DNA from: Mycobacterium senriense
Lineage (GTDB): Bacteria; Actinomycetota; Actinomycetes; Mycobacteriales; Mycobacteriaceae
Assembly (NCBI RefSeq): GCF_019668465.1
Contig: NZ_AP024828.1
Span: 806,001 to 870,000 of the forward strand
Direction: 5' to 3'
Length of the DNA stretch: 64,000 nucleotides
A program made the position numbers and the translations under genes. The number at the start of each line of letters is the position of its first letter. The stretch's first letter is position 1. Positions 16,969 to 26,414 of the stretch are shown here, in pieces. Below the pieces are notes generated by a model. That model searched no databases. It saw nothing but the letters and a program-made list of their open reading frames with translations, and was not told the origin of the DNA.

Positions 16969-17169
16969 CTGGCCATCAGCGAAGGGGCCAACGTAAAGGT
17001 GGTCCAGAAGCTACTCGGGCACAAGTCAGCGGTGCTTACGCTCGACAAATATGGCCACCTATTCCCCGATGACCTCGATGCCGTTGCAGTCGCTTTTGAC
17101 ACTGCTGCGGACGCTCTGCGGACGATTAACACGCCCAGACCCGCTGCGCTGGCCAGAAACAAGCTCTGA
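16969..17169 (+). pseudogene. Tyrosine recombinase (integrase) C-terminal remnant
   Basis: The frame ending at the TGA at 17169 reads LAISEGANVKVVQKLLGHKS then AVLTLDKYGHLFPDDLDAVA, the C-terminal catalytic box of phage integrases, with the LGH motif and the nucleophilic Tyr in DKYGHLF. The upstream catalytic region with the first Arg and the HxLRH box is absent; an in-frame stop occurs at 16939. The fragment ends 6 bp from the 3' end of tRNA-Tyr, the usual position of an integrase gene next to a tRNA attachment site. Not functional. Confidence 0.82.
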
Positions 17170-17174
17170 CCTGG

Positions 17175-17258
17175 TGGTGGCAGGTACAGGATTCGAACCT
17201 GTGAAGCTTTCGCGACGGATTTACAGTCCGCTCCCATTGGCCGCTCGGGCAACCTGCC
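17175..17258 (-). tRNA. tRNA-Tyr (GTA)
   Basis: The reverse strand starts GGCAGGTTGCCCGAGCGG and ends ACCTGCCACCA. Acceptor arms GGCAGGT and ACCTGCC pair perfectly, and the CCA is encoded. The T arm contains GGTTCGAATCC, there is a long variable arm (class II), and the anticodon loop CTGTAAA holds GTA at 17222-17224. Length 84 nt including CCA. The 3' end abuts the integrase remnant, so it is the likely attachment site of a lost element. Confidence 0.95.
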
Positions 17259-17327
17259 GCCAGACAGGTTACAACGAGCGAGTAGACAAAGCACAAACGC
17301 CTATCACCGAGTGAAGGGACCGAATGC

Positions 17328-17819
17328 ATGGCGGACTCATCGTTCGACATCGTCAGCAAAGTGGATCGCCAGGAGGTCGACAACGCGCTCAACCAGGCCG
17401 CCAAAGAGTTGGCCACCCGATTCGACTTCCGCGGCACCGACACCACAATCGCCTGGAAGGGCGACGAGGCTATCGAGCTGACGTCGTCCACCGAGGAACG
17501 CGTCAAGGCGGCCGTCGACGTCTTCAAGGAGAAGCTGATCCGCCGTGACATCTCGATGAAAGCCTTCGACGCCGGCGACCCGCAGGCCTCTGGCAAGACC
17601 TACAAGATCAGCGGCACCCTCAAGCAGGGCATCAGCAGCGAGAACGCCAAGAAAATCACCAAGCTGATCCGCGACGACGGCCCCAAGTCCGTCAAGACCC
17701 AGATCCAGGGCGAGGAAATCCGGGTCACCAGCAAAAAGCGTGACGATCTGCAGGCCGTCCAAGCGCTGCTCAAGCAGGCCGACCTGGACGTCGCGCTGCA
17801 GTTCGTCAACTACCGCTGA
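17328..17819 (+). CDS. yajQ: YajQ-family nucleotide-binding protein
   Basis: 163 residues, normal for the UPF0234/YajQ family (Rv0566c equivalent). The opening [20 protein letters not shown], the FDFRGTD segment and the closing ALQFVNYR are family hallmarks. Two ferredoxin-like halves are expected. Homologues elsewhere bind cyclic di-GMP or nucleotides; the role in mycobacteria is not settled. AAGGGA precedes the ATG. First gene after tRNA-Tyr and the start of the conserved core segment. Confidence 0.95.
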   Translation: MADSSFDIVSKVDRQEVDNALNQAAKELATRFDFRGTDTTIAWKGDEAIELTSSTEERVKAAVDVFKEKLIRRDISMKAFDAGDPQASGKTYKISGTLKQGISSENAKKITKLIRDDGPKSVKTQIQGEEIRVTSKKRDDLQAVQALLKQADLDVALQFVNYR

Positions 17820-17927
17820 CCGGCGGGGTTAGCACCCGACGCGCGGATTCGTGTGTTACTTAGCCCGACCAACCGGTGGGTATCTAGGCTGGTGACGAGT
17901 CCCACAAAATTTTGAGCGAGGTTCACG

Positions 17928-19439
17928 ATGACCGTGACTCCCCAGGAAGCCGCCGATAGCGGTGCGGCCGAGGCCGGATACTCCGACGTGATCATCGTCG
18001 GTGCCGGCATCTCCGGCATCGACGCGGCCTACCGGATCACCGAGCGCAACCCGCGCCTGACGTACACCGTCCTGGAGCGGCGCGCGCAGATCGGCGGGAC
18101 GTGGGACCTGTTCCGCTACCCCGGGGTGCGCTCGGACAGCAGCATCTTCACGCTGTCCTTCCCGTTCGAGCCGTGGACTCGCAGAGAAGGCGTCGCCGAC
18201 GGCGTGCACATCCGCGAGTACCTGGTTGCCACCGCGCACAAGTACGGCATCGACCGGCACATCCGGTTCAACAGCCACGTGCGCTCGGCCGACTGGGACT
18301 CCGCCACCGACACCTGGACGATCACCGTCGAGCAGGATGGCGCACGCAGGCTGTACCGCTGCCGCTTCCTGTTCTTCGGCAGCGGCTACTACAACTACGA
18401 CGAGGGCTACACCCCCGAGTTTCCCGGCATCGAGCAGTTCGAGGGCACCGTGGTACACCCGCAGCACTGGCCCGAAGACCTGGACTACACGGGCAAGAAG
18501 GTCGTGGTGATCGGCAGCGGGGCGACCGCGGTCACGCTGCTGCCGTCGTTGTCGGACCGCGCCGCGAAAGTCACCATGCTGCAGCGCTCGCCGACCTATC
18601 TCATCTCGGCGTCCAAGTACGGTGCCGTCGCCGCTATCTCTCGAAAGTTGTTGCCCCGCAGGCCCGCTCATGTCGTGATCCGCATGTACAGCGCCCTGAC
18701 CGAGGCGGTGTTCTTCGCGTTGTCCCGCAAGGCGCCGGGGCTGGTGCGATGGCTGTTGCGGCGCAAGGCGATCAGCAGCCTGCCCGCCGGCTACGACGTC
18801 GACACCCACTTCAAGCCGCGCTACAACCCGTGGGACCAGCGGATGTGTCTGATCCCCGACGCTGACCTGTACAACGCCATCACCGCGGGCGGCGCCGAAG
18901 TGGTCACCGACCAGATCGACCATTTCGACGCGACCGGCATCGAGCTGAAATCCGGCGGGCACCTCGACGCCGACATCATCGTCACCGCCACCGGGCTGCA
19001 ACTGCAGGCGCTGGGCGGCGCCGCGATCAGCCTGGACGGCACCGAGATCAAGACCAGCGACCGCTTCGTCTACAAAGCGCACATGCTCGAAGACGTGCCC
19101 AACCTGTTCTGGTGCGTGGGCTACACCAACGCGTCGTGGACGCTGCGCGCCGACATCACCGCCCGCGCCACGGCAAAGCTGATGGAACACATGGCCTCTC
19201 ACGGCTACACCCACGCCGCCCCGCATCGCGGCAACGAGCCGATGACCGAAAAGCCATCGTGGGACATCAACGCCGGCTACGTGCTGCGCTCGGTGCACAT
19301 GTTGCCGAAGTCGGGCACCAAGCGGCCGTGGAACGTGCGGCAGAACTATCTTGCCGACGCCCTCGACTACCGGTTCGACCGGATCGAGGAGGCGATGGTG
19401 TTCGGCCGCGTCGATGACCGGGCACCGCTGGCCGGCTAG
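17928..19439 (+). CDS. FAD-dependent monooxygenase (Baeyer-Villiger/EthA-like)
   Basis: 503 residues, equivalent to Rv0565c. N-terminal FAD Rossmann motif VGAGISGIDAAY (about 25-36), GGTWDLFRYPGVRSDS (the GGTW and RYPG signature of class B flavoprotein monooxygenases), NADPH-binding VVVIGSGATAVTLLPSL (about 190-206) and late segment TATGLQLQALGG. It should insert oxygen next to ketones or oxidise S/N centres using NADPH; the family includes the ethionamide activator EthA. GCGAGG precedes the ATG. The next gene is gpsA, same strand. Confidence 0.92.
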   Translation: MTVTPQEAADSGAAEAGYSDVIIVGAGISGIDAAYRITERNPRLTYTVLERRAQIGGTWDLFRYPGVRSDSSIFTLSFPFEPWTRREGVADGVHIREYLVATAHKYGIDRHIRFNSHVRSADWDSATDTWTITVEQDGARRLYRCRFLFFGSGYYNYDEGYTPEFPGIEQFEGTVVHPQHWPEDLDYTGKKVVVIGSGATAVTLLPSLSDRAAKVTMLQRSPTYLISASKYGAVAAISRKLLPRRPAHVVIRMYSALTEAVFFALSRKAPGLVRWLLRRKAISSLPAGYDVDTHFKPRYNPWDQRMCLIPDADLYNAITAGGAEVVTDQIDHFDATGIELKSGGHLDADIIVTATGLQLQALGGAAISLDGTEIKTSDRFVYKAHMLEDVPNLFWCVGYTNASWTLRADITARATAKLMEHMASHGYTHAAPHRGNEPMTEKPSWDINAGYVLRSVHMLPKSGTKRPWNVRQNYLADALDYRFDRIEEAMVFGRVDDRAPLAG

Positions 19440-19498
19440 CCGGTCCGGTGTTTGTGAACTGCTACTAAATCGCAGGTGTCCGCAATACGCTGATCGCC

Positions 19499-20524
19499 AT
19501 GGCATCTGAGAAGCGCGAACCCAAAGTCGTTGTCCTCGGTGGCGGTTCCTGGGGCACCACCGTGGCATCAATCTGCGCGCGCCGCGGTCCGACGCTGCAG
19601 TGGGTGCGCTCTGAGGCGACCGCCTCCGACATCAACGAGAACCACCGCAACAGCCGCTACCTCGGCAACGACGTCGTGCTGAGCGACACCCTGCGCGCCA
19701 CCACCGACTTCGCCGAGGCCGCCAACTCCGCCGATGTCGTCGTGATGGGCGTTCCCTCGCACGGCTTTCGGGGTGTGCTGAGCGAGCTCGCCAAGGAGCT
19801 GCGGCCGTGGGTGCCGGTGGTGTCGCTGGTCAAGGGGCTCGAGCAGGGCACCAACATGCGGATGTCGCAGATCATCGAGGAGACGCTGCCCGGACACCCC
19901 GCGGGCATCCTGGCCGGGCCGAACATCGCGCGCGAGGTCGGCGAGGGCTACGCGGCCGCGGCGGTGCTGGCCATGCCGGACCAGCATCTGGCGACCCGGC
20001 TGTCGGGCCTGTTTCGCACCCGGCGCTTCCGCGTGTACACCAGCGACGACGTCATCGGGGTGGAGATGGCCGGGGCGCTGAAGAACGTGTACGCCATCTC
20101 CGTGGGGATGGGCTACTCGCTGGGCATCGGGGAGAACACCCGCGCGCTGGTGATCGCCCGCGCGTTGCGCGAGATGACCAAGCTGGGCGTCGCCCTGGGC
20201 GGCCATCCCGACACCTTCCCGGGCCTGGCCGGGCTGGGCGATCTCATCGTCACCTGTACCAGCCAGCGCAGCCGCAATCGACACGTCGGTGAACAACTCG
20301 GCGCGGGCAAGCCGATCGACGAGATCATCGCGTCGATGAACCAGGTCGCCGAGGGCGTCAAGGCCGCCAGCGTGATCATGGAGTTTGCCAACGAATTCGG
20401 CCTCACCATGCCGATCGCCCGTGAGGTCGACTCCGTGATCAACCACGGCTCGTCCGTCGAGCAGGCCTATCGGGGCCTGATCGCCGAGGTTCCCGGCCAT
20501 GAGGTGCACGGCTCGGGCTTCTGA
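19499..20524 (+). CDS. gpsA: Glycerol-3-phosphate dehydrogenase (NAD(P)+)
   Basis: 341 residues (Rv0564c/gpdA1 equivalent). NAD(P) motif VLGGGSWGTTVAS (about 12-24), substrate/catalytic regions LAGPNIAREV and GALKNVYAISVGMG with the catalytic Lys, and LAGLGDLIVTCTS. It reduces dihydroxyacetone phosphate to glycerol 3-phosphate for phospholipid synthesis; cytoplasmic. TACGCT followed by 7 nt and the ATG could be a -10 element giving a leaderless transcript, a weak inference. Confidence 0.95.
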   Translation: MASEKREPKVVVLGGGSWGTTVASICARRGPTLQWVRSEATASDINENHRNSRYLGNDVVLSDTLRATTDFAEAANSADVVVMGVPSHGFRGVLSELAKELRPWVPVVSLVKGLEQGTNMRMSQIIEETLPGHPAGILAGPNIAREVGEGYAAAAVLAMPDQHLATRLSGLFRTRRFRVYTSDDVIGVEMAGALKNVYAISVGMGYSLGIGENTRALVIARALREMTKLGVALGGHPDTFPGLAGLGDLIVTCTSQRSRNRHVGEQLGAGKPIDEIIASMNQVAEGVKAASVIMEFANEFGLTMPIAREVDSVINHGSSVEQAYRGLIAEVPGHEVHGSGF

Positions 20525-20766
20525 ACTGGTTGTTGACGCGAGGTAATTCAAATCTTTGCGTTCTCTATGGGCAGGGCCCGTCCGCTTGACCGGCCTCTGC
20601 CAGCAAAATACCGTCGTTCCAGGCGACCAGGAGTTTCCGGGCACGATCTTGCGGGTCGGTCCGGTGTAATCGGCTGTACGCCAACACGTTACGAAGAGGT
20701 AACTAGACGAAACATGGGGCGAATATCGGACGTCCCCCGCTAACACCTGACGAGGGGACGCGACCG

Positions 20767-22287
20767 ATGCACAACGTTGAACAGGACCGGTCGCGTATCG
20801 ATCGGCTGCGGGGCGTCATCCGGCACGACCTGCCGTCGTCACTGGTGGTCTTCCTGGTCGCGCTCCCCCTGTCGCTCGGGATTGCGATCGCATCCAACGC
20901 CCCGGTGCTCGCCGGCTTGATCGCCGCGATCGTCGGCGGAATCATCGTCGGCACGCTGGGCGGGTCCCCGCTGCAGGTCAGTGGCCCCGCGGCTGGGTTG
21001 ACGGTGGTTGTCGCGGGGCTCGTTTCCGACTTCGGTTGGGGCATAACGTGCTTGATCACCGTTGCCGCCGGAGTCGTGCAGGTTCTGTTGGGGCTCAGCC
21101 GGGTTGCGCGCGCCGCCTTGGCGATCTCACCGGTCGTCGTGCACGCGATGCTGGCCGGCATCGGCATCACGATCGCCCTGCAGCAGGCGCACGTGCTGCT
21201 CGGCGGGAAATCCAAGAGCACGGCCTGGCACAACCTCATCGGGCTGCCAGGCCAGATCATCGGCGCGCACCGCCCGGGCGTGATCCTGGGGGTGCTGGTG
21301 ATCGTCATCCTGGTCGCGTGGCGATGGGTTCCGGCCCCGGTGCGCCGCGTTCCCGGTCCCCTGGTCGCCATCGTGGCGGTGACGCTGATCTCGGTGGTCT
21401 TCCCGTTCCACGTGCGCCGGATCAACCTCGAGGGATCACCGCTGGATGCGCTGCGGTTGCCCGATCTTCCCCACGGCAACTGGGGCGCGTTCGCCATCGG
21501 GGTGATCACGGTGGCCCTCATCGCCAGCGTCGAGAGCCTGCTGTCGGCGGTGTCGGTGGACCGGATGCACAACGGGCCACGCACCGATTTCAACCGCGAA
21601 CTGGTGGGACAGGGCGCCGCCAACATCGTGTCGGGAACCATCGGCGGGCTCCCGGTGACCGGGGTCATCGTCCGCAGCTCGACAAATGTCAACGCGGGGG
21701 CCAAATCCCGTGCCTCGGCGATCATGCACGGCGTCTGGATCCTGCTGTTCACCATCCCGTTCGCCGGCCTGGTCGAGGAGATCCCGACCGCCGCGCTCGC
21801 CGGTCTGCTCATCGTCATCGGGATTCAGCTGCTGAAGCCGGCCCACATCGAAACCGCAATGAAGCACGGTGATCTCGCGGTGTACGTCGTGACGGCCGTC
21901 AGCGTCGTCTTCCTCAACCTGCTGCACGGGGTCATGATCGGGCTCGCGCTGGCCATCACGCTGACCGGCTGGCGGGTGATCCGGGCCAAGATCGACGCCA
22001 CGCCGGACGACGACGAATGGCGGGTGAGCATCCAGGGCGCGGCCTGCACCTTCCTGGCGCTGCCGAGGCTGACGCGGATGCTGGCGTCGGTTCCGCAGGG
22101 CGCGACGGCGACGGTGGTCGTTGCGGTGCATTACCTTGATCACGCTGCGCACCAGGCCATTACGGACTGGCAGCAACAGCACGAGGCGACGGGCGGGGCG
22201 GTGCACATCCGGGGCGGGATCGAGACGGGTCGACGCGACGCGCACGAACCGCTGGTCGACGCGCAAAGGCCCGAAGCCGCGGCGTAA
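20767..22287 (+). CDS. SulP-family anion transporter
   Basis: 506 residues with about 11 hydrophobic segments. The N-terminal half has SulP signatures LVVFLVALPLSLGIAIASNA and LGGSPLQVSGPAAGLTVVV, and later IGGLPVTGVIVRSSTNVNAG. The C-terminal about 75 residues form a shortened STAS-like domain. Such proteins carry sulfate, bicarbonate or other anions with H+ or Na+. No carbonic anhydrase is fused, unlike Rv3273 of M. tuberculosis. It sits between gpsA and htpX, where I recall no gene in M. tuberculosis, so it may be a lineage-specific insertion. GAGGGGA precedes the ATG. Confidence 0.88.
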   Translation: MHNVEQDRSRIDRLRGVIRHDLPSSLVVFLVALPLSLGIAIASNAPVLAGLIAAIVGGIIVGTLGGSPLQVSGPAAGLTVVVAGLVSDFGWGITCLITVAAGVVQVLLGLSRVARAALAISPVVVHAMLAGIGITIALQQAHVLLGGKSKSTAWHNLIGLPGQIIGAHRPGVILGVLVIVILVAWRWVPAPVRRVPGPLVAIVAVTLISVVFPFHVRRINLEGSPLDALRLPDLPHGNWGAFAIGVITVALIASVESLLSAVSVDRMHNGPRTDFNRELVGQGAANIVSGTIGGLPVTGVIVRSSTNVNAGAKSRASAIMHGVWILLFTIPFAGLVEEIPTAALAGLLIVIGIQLLKPAHIETAMKHGDLAVYVVTAVSVVFLNLLHGVMIGLALAITLTGWRVIRAKIDATPDDDEWRVSIQGAACTFLALPRLTRMLASVPQGATATVVVAVHYLDHAAHQAITDWQQQHEATGGAVHIRGGIETGRRDAHEPLVDAQRPEAAA

Positions 22288-22298
22288 TCGGATCCAGG

Positions 22299-22559
22299 TC
22301 AGTCGACGTCGATACGGATATGCAACCGCTTGCCGCATACCTGCGCCAGCCGTTGCAGCTCGTCGACGCGGGGCACCTCGGTCCCGTCCTCCCACGCGGC
22401 GACGGTCGCGTGCGAGGTACCAAGCGCCTCGGCCAGTTGGGCCTGGTTCATGCCCGCACCGGCGCGTGTCTCGAAGACCAAATCGGGCAGATCCAGGGCC
22501 AGCCCGGCCTCGTGAATATCGATTGAGTCAGAGTTCGCCATCGCAATCACAGCTTTCAT
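22299..22559 (-). CDS. XRE-family HTH regulator (HigA-like)
   Basis: 86 residues from the ATG at 22559. Residues about 35-80 form a Cro/CI helix-turn-helix (MNQAQLAEALGTSHATVAAW, EDGTEVPRVDELQRLAQ). The N-terminal helix DLPDLVFETRAGAG is like HigA-type antitoxins, but no toxin gene is adjacent. Possibly an orphan antitoxin or a repressor of the neighbouring sulP or htpX; this is inference. Confidence 0.8.
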   Translation of the reverse strand: MKAVIAMANSDSIDIHEAGLALDLPDLVFETRAGAGMNQAQLAEALGTSHATVAAWEDGTEVPRVDELQRLAQVCGKRLHIRIDVD

Positions 22560-22647
22560 AAATGGCCGGTCCAAAGACTACTTTCTCAGTCCGAGTTTAC
22601 TTGCGGTTCAGGCCGTGTGCACCCAGTGTTTACCGTTGCCGTTGCCC

Positions 22648-23511
22648 TCAGCCCCGCGCCATTTCCTCCAGCCGACGGATACGGTCCTCGATCGGCGGAT
22701 GCGTCGAGAACAGCGACCCGATCCGCTCGCCCGCCCGGAAGGGGTTGGCGATCATCAGGTGCGCCTGGCTGGCCAGCTGGGGCTCCGGCGGCAGCGGCGC
22801 CGCCTGGACCCCACCGGAAATCTTGCGCAAGGCCGACGCCAGCGCCAGCGGGTCACCGGTCAGCACCGCGCCCGATTCGTCGGCCTGGTATTCGCGTGAC
22901 CGCGACACGGCCAACCGCACCACGGTCGCGGCGATCGGACCGAGTAACGAAACCAGCAGCAGCGCAAAGGGATTCTCGCCATCGCGGTTGTTACCCCCGA
23001 ACATGCCGGCGAACATAGCCATGTTGGCCAGCGCGGTGATCACCGAGGCCAGCGCGCCGGCGATGCACGAGATCAGGATGTCGCGGTTGTAGACGTGCGA
23101 AAGCTCGTGGCCCAGCACGGCGCGCAGCTCGCGCTCGGTGAGGATGTCCAGAATGCCGGTGGTGCAGCAGACCGCCGCGTTGCGGGGGTTGCGCCCGGTC
23201 GCGAACGCGTTGGGCGCGTTGGTGTCGCTGATGTACAGCCGGGGCATCGGCTGGTGCGCGGCGGTGGCCAGCTCACGCACGATCCGGTACATCGCCGGCG
23301 CCTGCACCTCCGAGACCGGCTGCGCGTGCATCGCCCGCAGCGCCAGCTTGTCGCTGTTGTAGTAGGTGTAGATGTTCATGCCGATGGCGAACAGCACCGC
23401 GAGGAACATCGCGGTCCTGCCGAACAGCGAGCCGACGAACACGATCAACGCGGACATGCCAACCAACAACGCGAACGTCTTGAACGTGTTGTGATGCGGA
23501 TGCCAGGTCAT
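22648..23511 (-). CDS. htpX: Membrane zinc metalloprotease HtpX
   Basis: 287 residues from the ATG at 23511, chosen for the GGGAGGA ribosome site; Rv0563 equivalent. Two N-terminal membrane segments (about 9-45), zinc motif [11 protein letters not shown] (HExxH), two more hydrophobic stretches, third ligand region SREYQADE, and C-terminal [14 protein letters not shown]. It degrades misfolded membrane proteins on the cytoplasmic face. Transcribed in the same direction as grcC1 but upstream of the XRE gene. Confidence 0.95.
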   Translation of the reverse strand: MTWHPHHNTFKTFALLVGMSALIVFVGSLFGRTAMFLAVLFAIGMNIYTYYNSDKLALRAMHAQPVSEVQAPAMYRIVRELATAAHQPMPRLYISDTNAPNAFATGRNPRNAAVCCTTGILDILTERELRAVLGHELSHVYNRDILISCIAGALASVITALANMAMFAGMFGGNNRDGENPFALLLVSLLGPIAATVVRLAVSRSREYQADESGAVLTGDPLALASALRKISGGVQAAPLPPEPQLASQAHLMIANPFRAGERIGSLFSTHPPIEDRIRRLEEMARG

Positions 23512-23614
23512 CGGTGTCCTCCCTGCGAACACTCGGAAGCGCGCGTTATTGCCGATTACAGCTCATGAACGCCCGAGAGGGCCTTCCTGGTTCCGCAGGC
23601 CGCCGGAAGCGGGG

Positions 23615-24634
23615 CTAGCCGTGGCGGCTGATGGTGTAGTCGACCAGCGTCTGCAACGCGTGCCGGCCGGGGACATCCGGCAACGCGGCCAGCTCGTGGC
23701 GGGCCTGCTCGGCGTACTCCCGAAGCGAGTGCTTGGCCTTGGCCATGCCCGGTGAGGCCCGCAACAGACCCAGCGCCTCAGCCACCGCCTCGTCGTCGTC
23801 GATGGGCCCGACCAGCAGCTCACGCAGCCGCGCCGCCTCGGGACCGGGTTCGCGCAGCGCGTAGACCATAGGCAAGGTGTGGACGCCTTCGCGCACGTCG
23901 GTGCCGGGCAGCTTGCCGGACTCGTGGGAGTCGCTGTCGATGTCGATGATGTCGTCGGAGATCTGGAACGCAGTGCCCACGATGCCGCCGAGGCGGCTCA
24001 GCCGCTCCACCTGATCGGCGTCGGCACCCGAGAACATGGCACCGAACCGGCCCGCGGCGGCGATCAGGCACGCGGTCTTCTCGTACACCACTTTCAGGTA
24101 GTGCTCGATGGGGTCGGATCCCTCGACGAACCCGCGCGTCTCGCGCATCTGCCCGGTCACCAGCTGGGCGAAGGTCTCGGCGATCAGCCGCACCGCCTCG
24201 GGCCCCAGCCGGGAGACCAACCGGGAGGCCGTGGCGAACAGGTAGTCGCCGGCCAGGATCGCGACGTTGTTGCCCCAGCGCACGTTGGCGGTGGGGGTGC
24301 CGCGACGAACCTCGGCCTCGTCCATCACGTCGTCGTGGTACAGCGTGGCCAGGTGCACCAGCTCGATGACGGCGCCGGCGATGGTCACGTCCACGCTGTC
24401 CGGGTTGGGCCCGATCTGCGCCGACAGCACCGTGAACAGCGGCCGGAACCGTTTGCCGCCAGCCTTGAACAGGTGCGTCAGCGACTCGGTCATGATGTCG
24501 TCGGCGCTGCGGAATTCCGCTTCCATGAGCTGCTCGATGCGGCCGACGCCGTCTCGCACGGTCGCCGCGAAGGCGGGGTCACCGAAGTCAACGCCTGCCA
24601 CCACCGTCGCCGGAGTACTCACGGGACCAAACAT
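23615..24634 (-). CDS. grcC1: Long-chain polyprenyl diphosphate synthase
   Basis: 339 residues from the ATG at 24634; the Rv0562 equivalent would start at the GTG at 24622 (VSTPATVV). Trans-isoprenyl synthase motifs: GGKRFRP, first Asp-rich LYHDDVMDE, GDYLFA, and second Asp-rich DDIIDID. It condenses IPP onto an allylic primer to make a long chain, probably the nonaprenyl tail of menaquinone, given MenJ divergently adjacent 10 bp away. Readings further upstream run antisense through menJ and are spurious. Confidence 0.93.
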   Translation of the reverse strand: MFGPVSTPATVVAGVDFGDPAFAATVRDGVGRIEQLMEAEFRSADDIMTESLTHLFKAGGKRFRPLFTVLSAQIGPNPDSVDVTIAGAVIELVHLATLYHDDVMDEAEVRRGTPTANVRWGNNVAILAGDYLFATASRLVSRLGPEAVRLIAETFAQLVTGQMRETRGFVEGSDPIEHYLKVVYEKTACLIAAAGRFGAMFSGADADQVERLSRLGGIVGTAFQISDDIIDIDSDSHESGKLPGTDVREGVHTLPMVYALREPGPEAARLRELLVGPIDDDEAVAEALGLLRASPGMAKAKHSLREYAEQARHELAALPDVPGRHALQTLVDYTISRHG

Positions 24635-24644
24635 ACTGGTGTGC

Positions 24645-25883
24645 ATGAAGACGGCAGCGACCCGAGCCCAAGTGGTGGTCGTGGGCGCAGGGCCCGCCGG
24701 TTCGGCGGCGGCGGCCTGGGCCGCTCGCGCGGGCAATGACGTACTGGTCATCGATTCGGCGAGCTTTCCCCGCGACAAGGCTTGCGGCGACGGGTTGACC
24801 CCGCGCGCGGTCGCCGAGCTGGAACGGCTGGGGCTGCGCGATTGGCTGGACACCCGCATCCGGCATCGGGGACTGCGGATGAGCGGCTTCGGCGGCGAGC
24901 TGGAGGTCGATTGGCCCGGCCCGTCGTTCCCGTCGACGGGCAGCGCGGTGGCCCGCTTCGAGCTGGACGACCGGATCCGCAAGGTCGCCGAGGATTCCGG
25001 GGCGCGGATGCTGCTCGGGACGAAGACCGTTGCAGTGCAACATGATTCATCGGGCCGGGTGACGTCGGTGACGTTGGCCGACGGCACCGAGGTCGGGTGC
25101 GGCCACTTGATCGTGGCCGATGGCGCGCGTTCGTCGCTGGGCCGCAAGCTGGGCCGGCGCTGGCACCAGGAAACGGTGTACGGCGTCGCCGCGCGCGGGT
25201 ATCTGACCACCCCGCGCGCCGACGACCCCTGGCTGACGTCGCACCTGGAACTGCGCGGACCCGACGGCTCCAAGGACAAAGTGCTGCCCGGCTACGGCTG
25301 GATCTTCCCGCTCGGCAACGGCGAGGTGAACATCGGCGTCGGCGCGTTGTCGACGTCGAAACGGCCCGCCGACCTGGCGCTGCGGCCGTTGATCGACTAC
25401 TACACCGATCTGCGGCGCGACGAGTGGGGCTTCACGGGCCACCCGCGGGCGGTGGCCTCGGCGCTGCTGCCGATGGGCGGCGCGGTGTCGGGGGTGGCCG
25501 GCGCCAACTGGATGCTGATCGGCGACGCCGCGGCCTGTGTGAACCCACTCAACGGCGAAGGCATCGACTACGGGCTCGAGACCGGGCGGCTGGCGGCGGC
25601 CCTGCTGGACCGCTCCGATCTGTCGCAGGTGTGGCCGTCGCTGCTGCAGCAGCATTACGGACGCGGCTTCTCGGTGGCGCGCCGGCTGGCGCTGCTGCTG
25701 ACGTTCCAGCGGTTTCTGCCGTCGACCGGACCGGTCGCGATGCGCTCGACGACGCTGATGACCATCGCCGTGCGGGTGATGGCCAACCTGGTCACCGACG
25801 ACGACGCGGACTGGGTGGCGCGCGCCTGGCGCGGCGGGGGCCGGCTGTCCCGGCTGCTCGACCGCCGCACGCCGTTCAGCTGA
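24645..25883 (+). CDS. menJ: Menaquinone prenyl-chain reductase MenJ
   Basis: 412 residues, Rv0561c equivalent. Geranylgeranyl reductase-type flavoprotein: FAD motif VVVGAGPAGSAAAAWAAR (about 9-26), FPRDKACGDGLTPRAV, and late FAD-ribityl motif LIGDAAACVNPLNGEGIDYG (about 288-307). In M. tuberculosis the enzyme saturates the double bond of the beta isoprene unit of MK-9. Membrane-associated flavoenzyme. Divergent from grcC1 with a 10-bp gap, so the two chain-modifying steps probably share control. Confidence 0.93.
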   Translation: MKTAATRAQVVVVGAGPAGSAAAAWAARAGNDVLVIDSASFPRDKACGDGLTPRAVAELERLGLRDWLDTRIRHRGLRMSGFGGELEVDWPGPSFPSTGSAVARFELDDRIRKVAEDSGARMLLGTKTVAVQHDSSGRVTSVTLADGTEVGCGHLIVADGARSSLGRKLGRRWHQETVYGVAARGYLTTPRADDPWLTSHLELRGPDGSKDKVLPGYGWIFPLGNGEVNIGVGALSTSKRPADLALRPLIDYYTDLRRDEWGFTGHPRAVASALLPMGGAVSGVAGANWMLIGDAAACVNPLNGEGIDYGLETGRLAAALLDRSDLSQVWPSLLQQHYGRGFSVARRLALLLTFQRFLPSTGPVAMRSTTLMTIAVRVMANLVTDDDADWVARAWRGGGRLSRLLDRRTPFS

Positions 25884-25983
25884 CCGAGTACCCGCCATCG
25901 CCGCAGGTCGGCGAGCCGCGCGTCTCCCGGCGGGCCCGTCGATCGGCGATGGGCTTTCGTCCGCGCACCCCCAGCGAGGCGTG

Positions 25984-25989
25984 TATAGT
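25984..25989 (+). promoter_or_regulatory. Candidate -10 element for a leaderless transcript
   Basis: TATAGT fits the mycobacterial TANNNT -10 motif and lies 7 nt before the ATG at 25997, the spacing expected when transcription starts at the start codon. No ribosome site precedes that ATG, consistent with a leaderless mRNA. Confidence 0.45.
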
Positions 25990-25996
25990 CCAGCTA

Positions 25997-26407
25997 ATGA
26001 AGGGAACGAGCCTGGCTACTATCGGAGCCGCCGCTGCAATCGCTCTGGCCGCGCTGGCCATGCCGGCGCAGCTCTCCGTGCCGGCGCAGGCGGATCCGCC
26101 GCCGACGGCGCCGTACCCCACCCCGCGGACGCCGTCGCCCCCGAGCGACTACGACGCGCCGTTCAAGAACACCGTCAACGGCTTCGGCATCTACCAGCCG
26201 CAGGACCAGTTGGCGTGGCTGGGCAAGATCACCTGCGACCGCATTGGCAAGGGTGTGGACGGCGACGCGTACAAGTCGGCCACTTTCATCCAGCGCAACC
26301 TGCCGCGCGGCACCACTCAGGGCCAGGCGTTCCAGTTCCTCGGCGCCGCGGTCGATCACTACTGCCCCGACCAGGTCGGCTTCGTGCAAGCCGCGGGCAA
26401 CCACTAG
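25997..26407 (+). CDS. Secreted DUF732 protein (Rv0559c-like)
   Basis: 136 residues. Signal peptide residues 1-32 (hydrophobic core ATIGAAAAIALAALAM, cleavage after AQA). Then a Pro/Thr-rich linker and a DUF732-like helical domain with two cysteines (ITCDRIGKG and HYCPDQV), presumably disulfide-bonded. The function of DUF732 proteins is unknown. Convergent with menG, 7 bp between ends. Confidence 0.85.
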   Translation: MKGTSLATIGAAAAIALAALAMPAQLSVPAQADPPPTAPYPTPRTPSPPSDYDAPFKNTVNGFGIYQPQDQLAWLGKITCDRIGKGVDGDAYKSATFIQRNLPRGTTQGQAFQFLGAAVDHYCPDQVGFVQAAGNH

Positions 26408-26414
26408 AACCGTC

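Noticed and set aside
20680..20700. AACACGTT core upstream of the SulP gene as a second KstR site
   Set aside because: The outer T and A of the consensus are absent, so it matches only the core.
24635..25279. N-terminal extension of grcC1
   Set aside because: It runs antisense through menJ; the synthase domain begins at 24634 or 24622.
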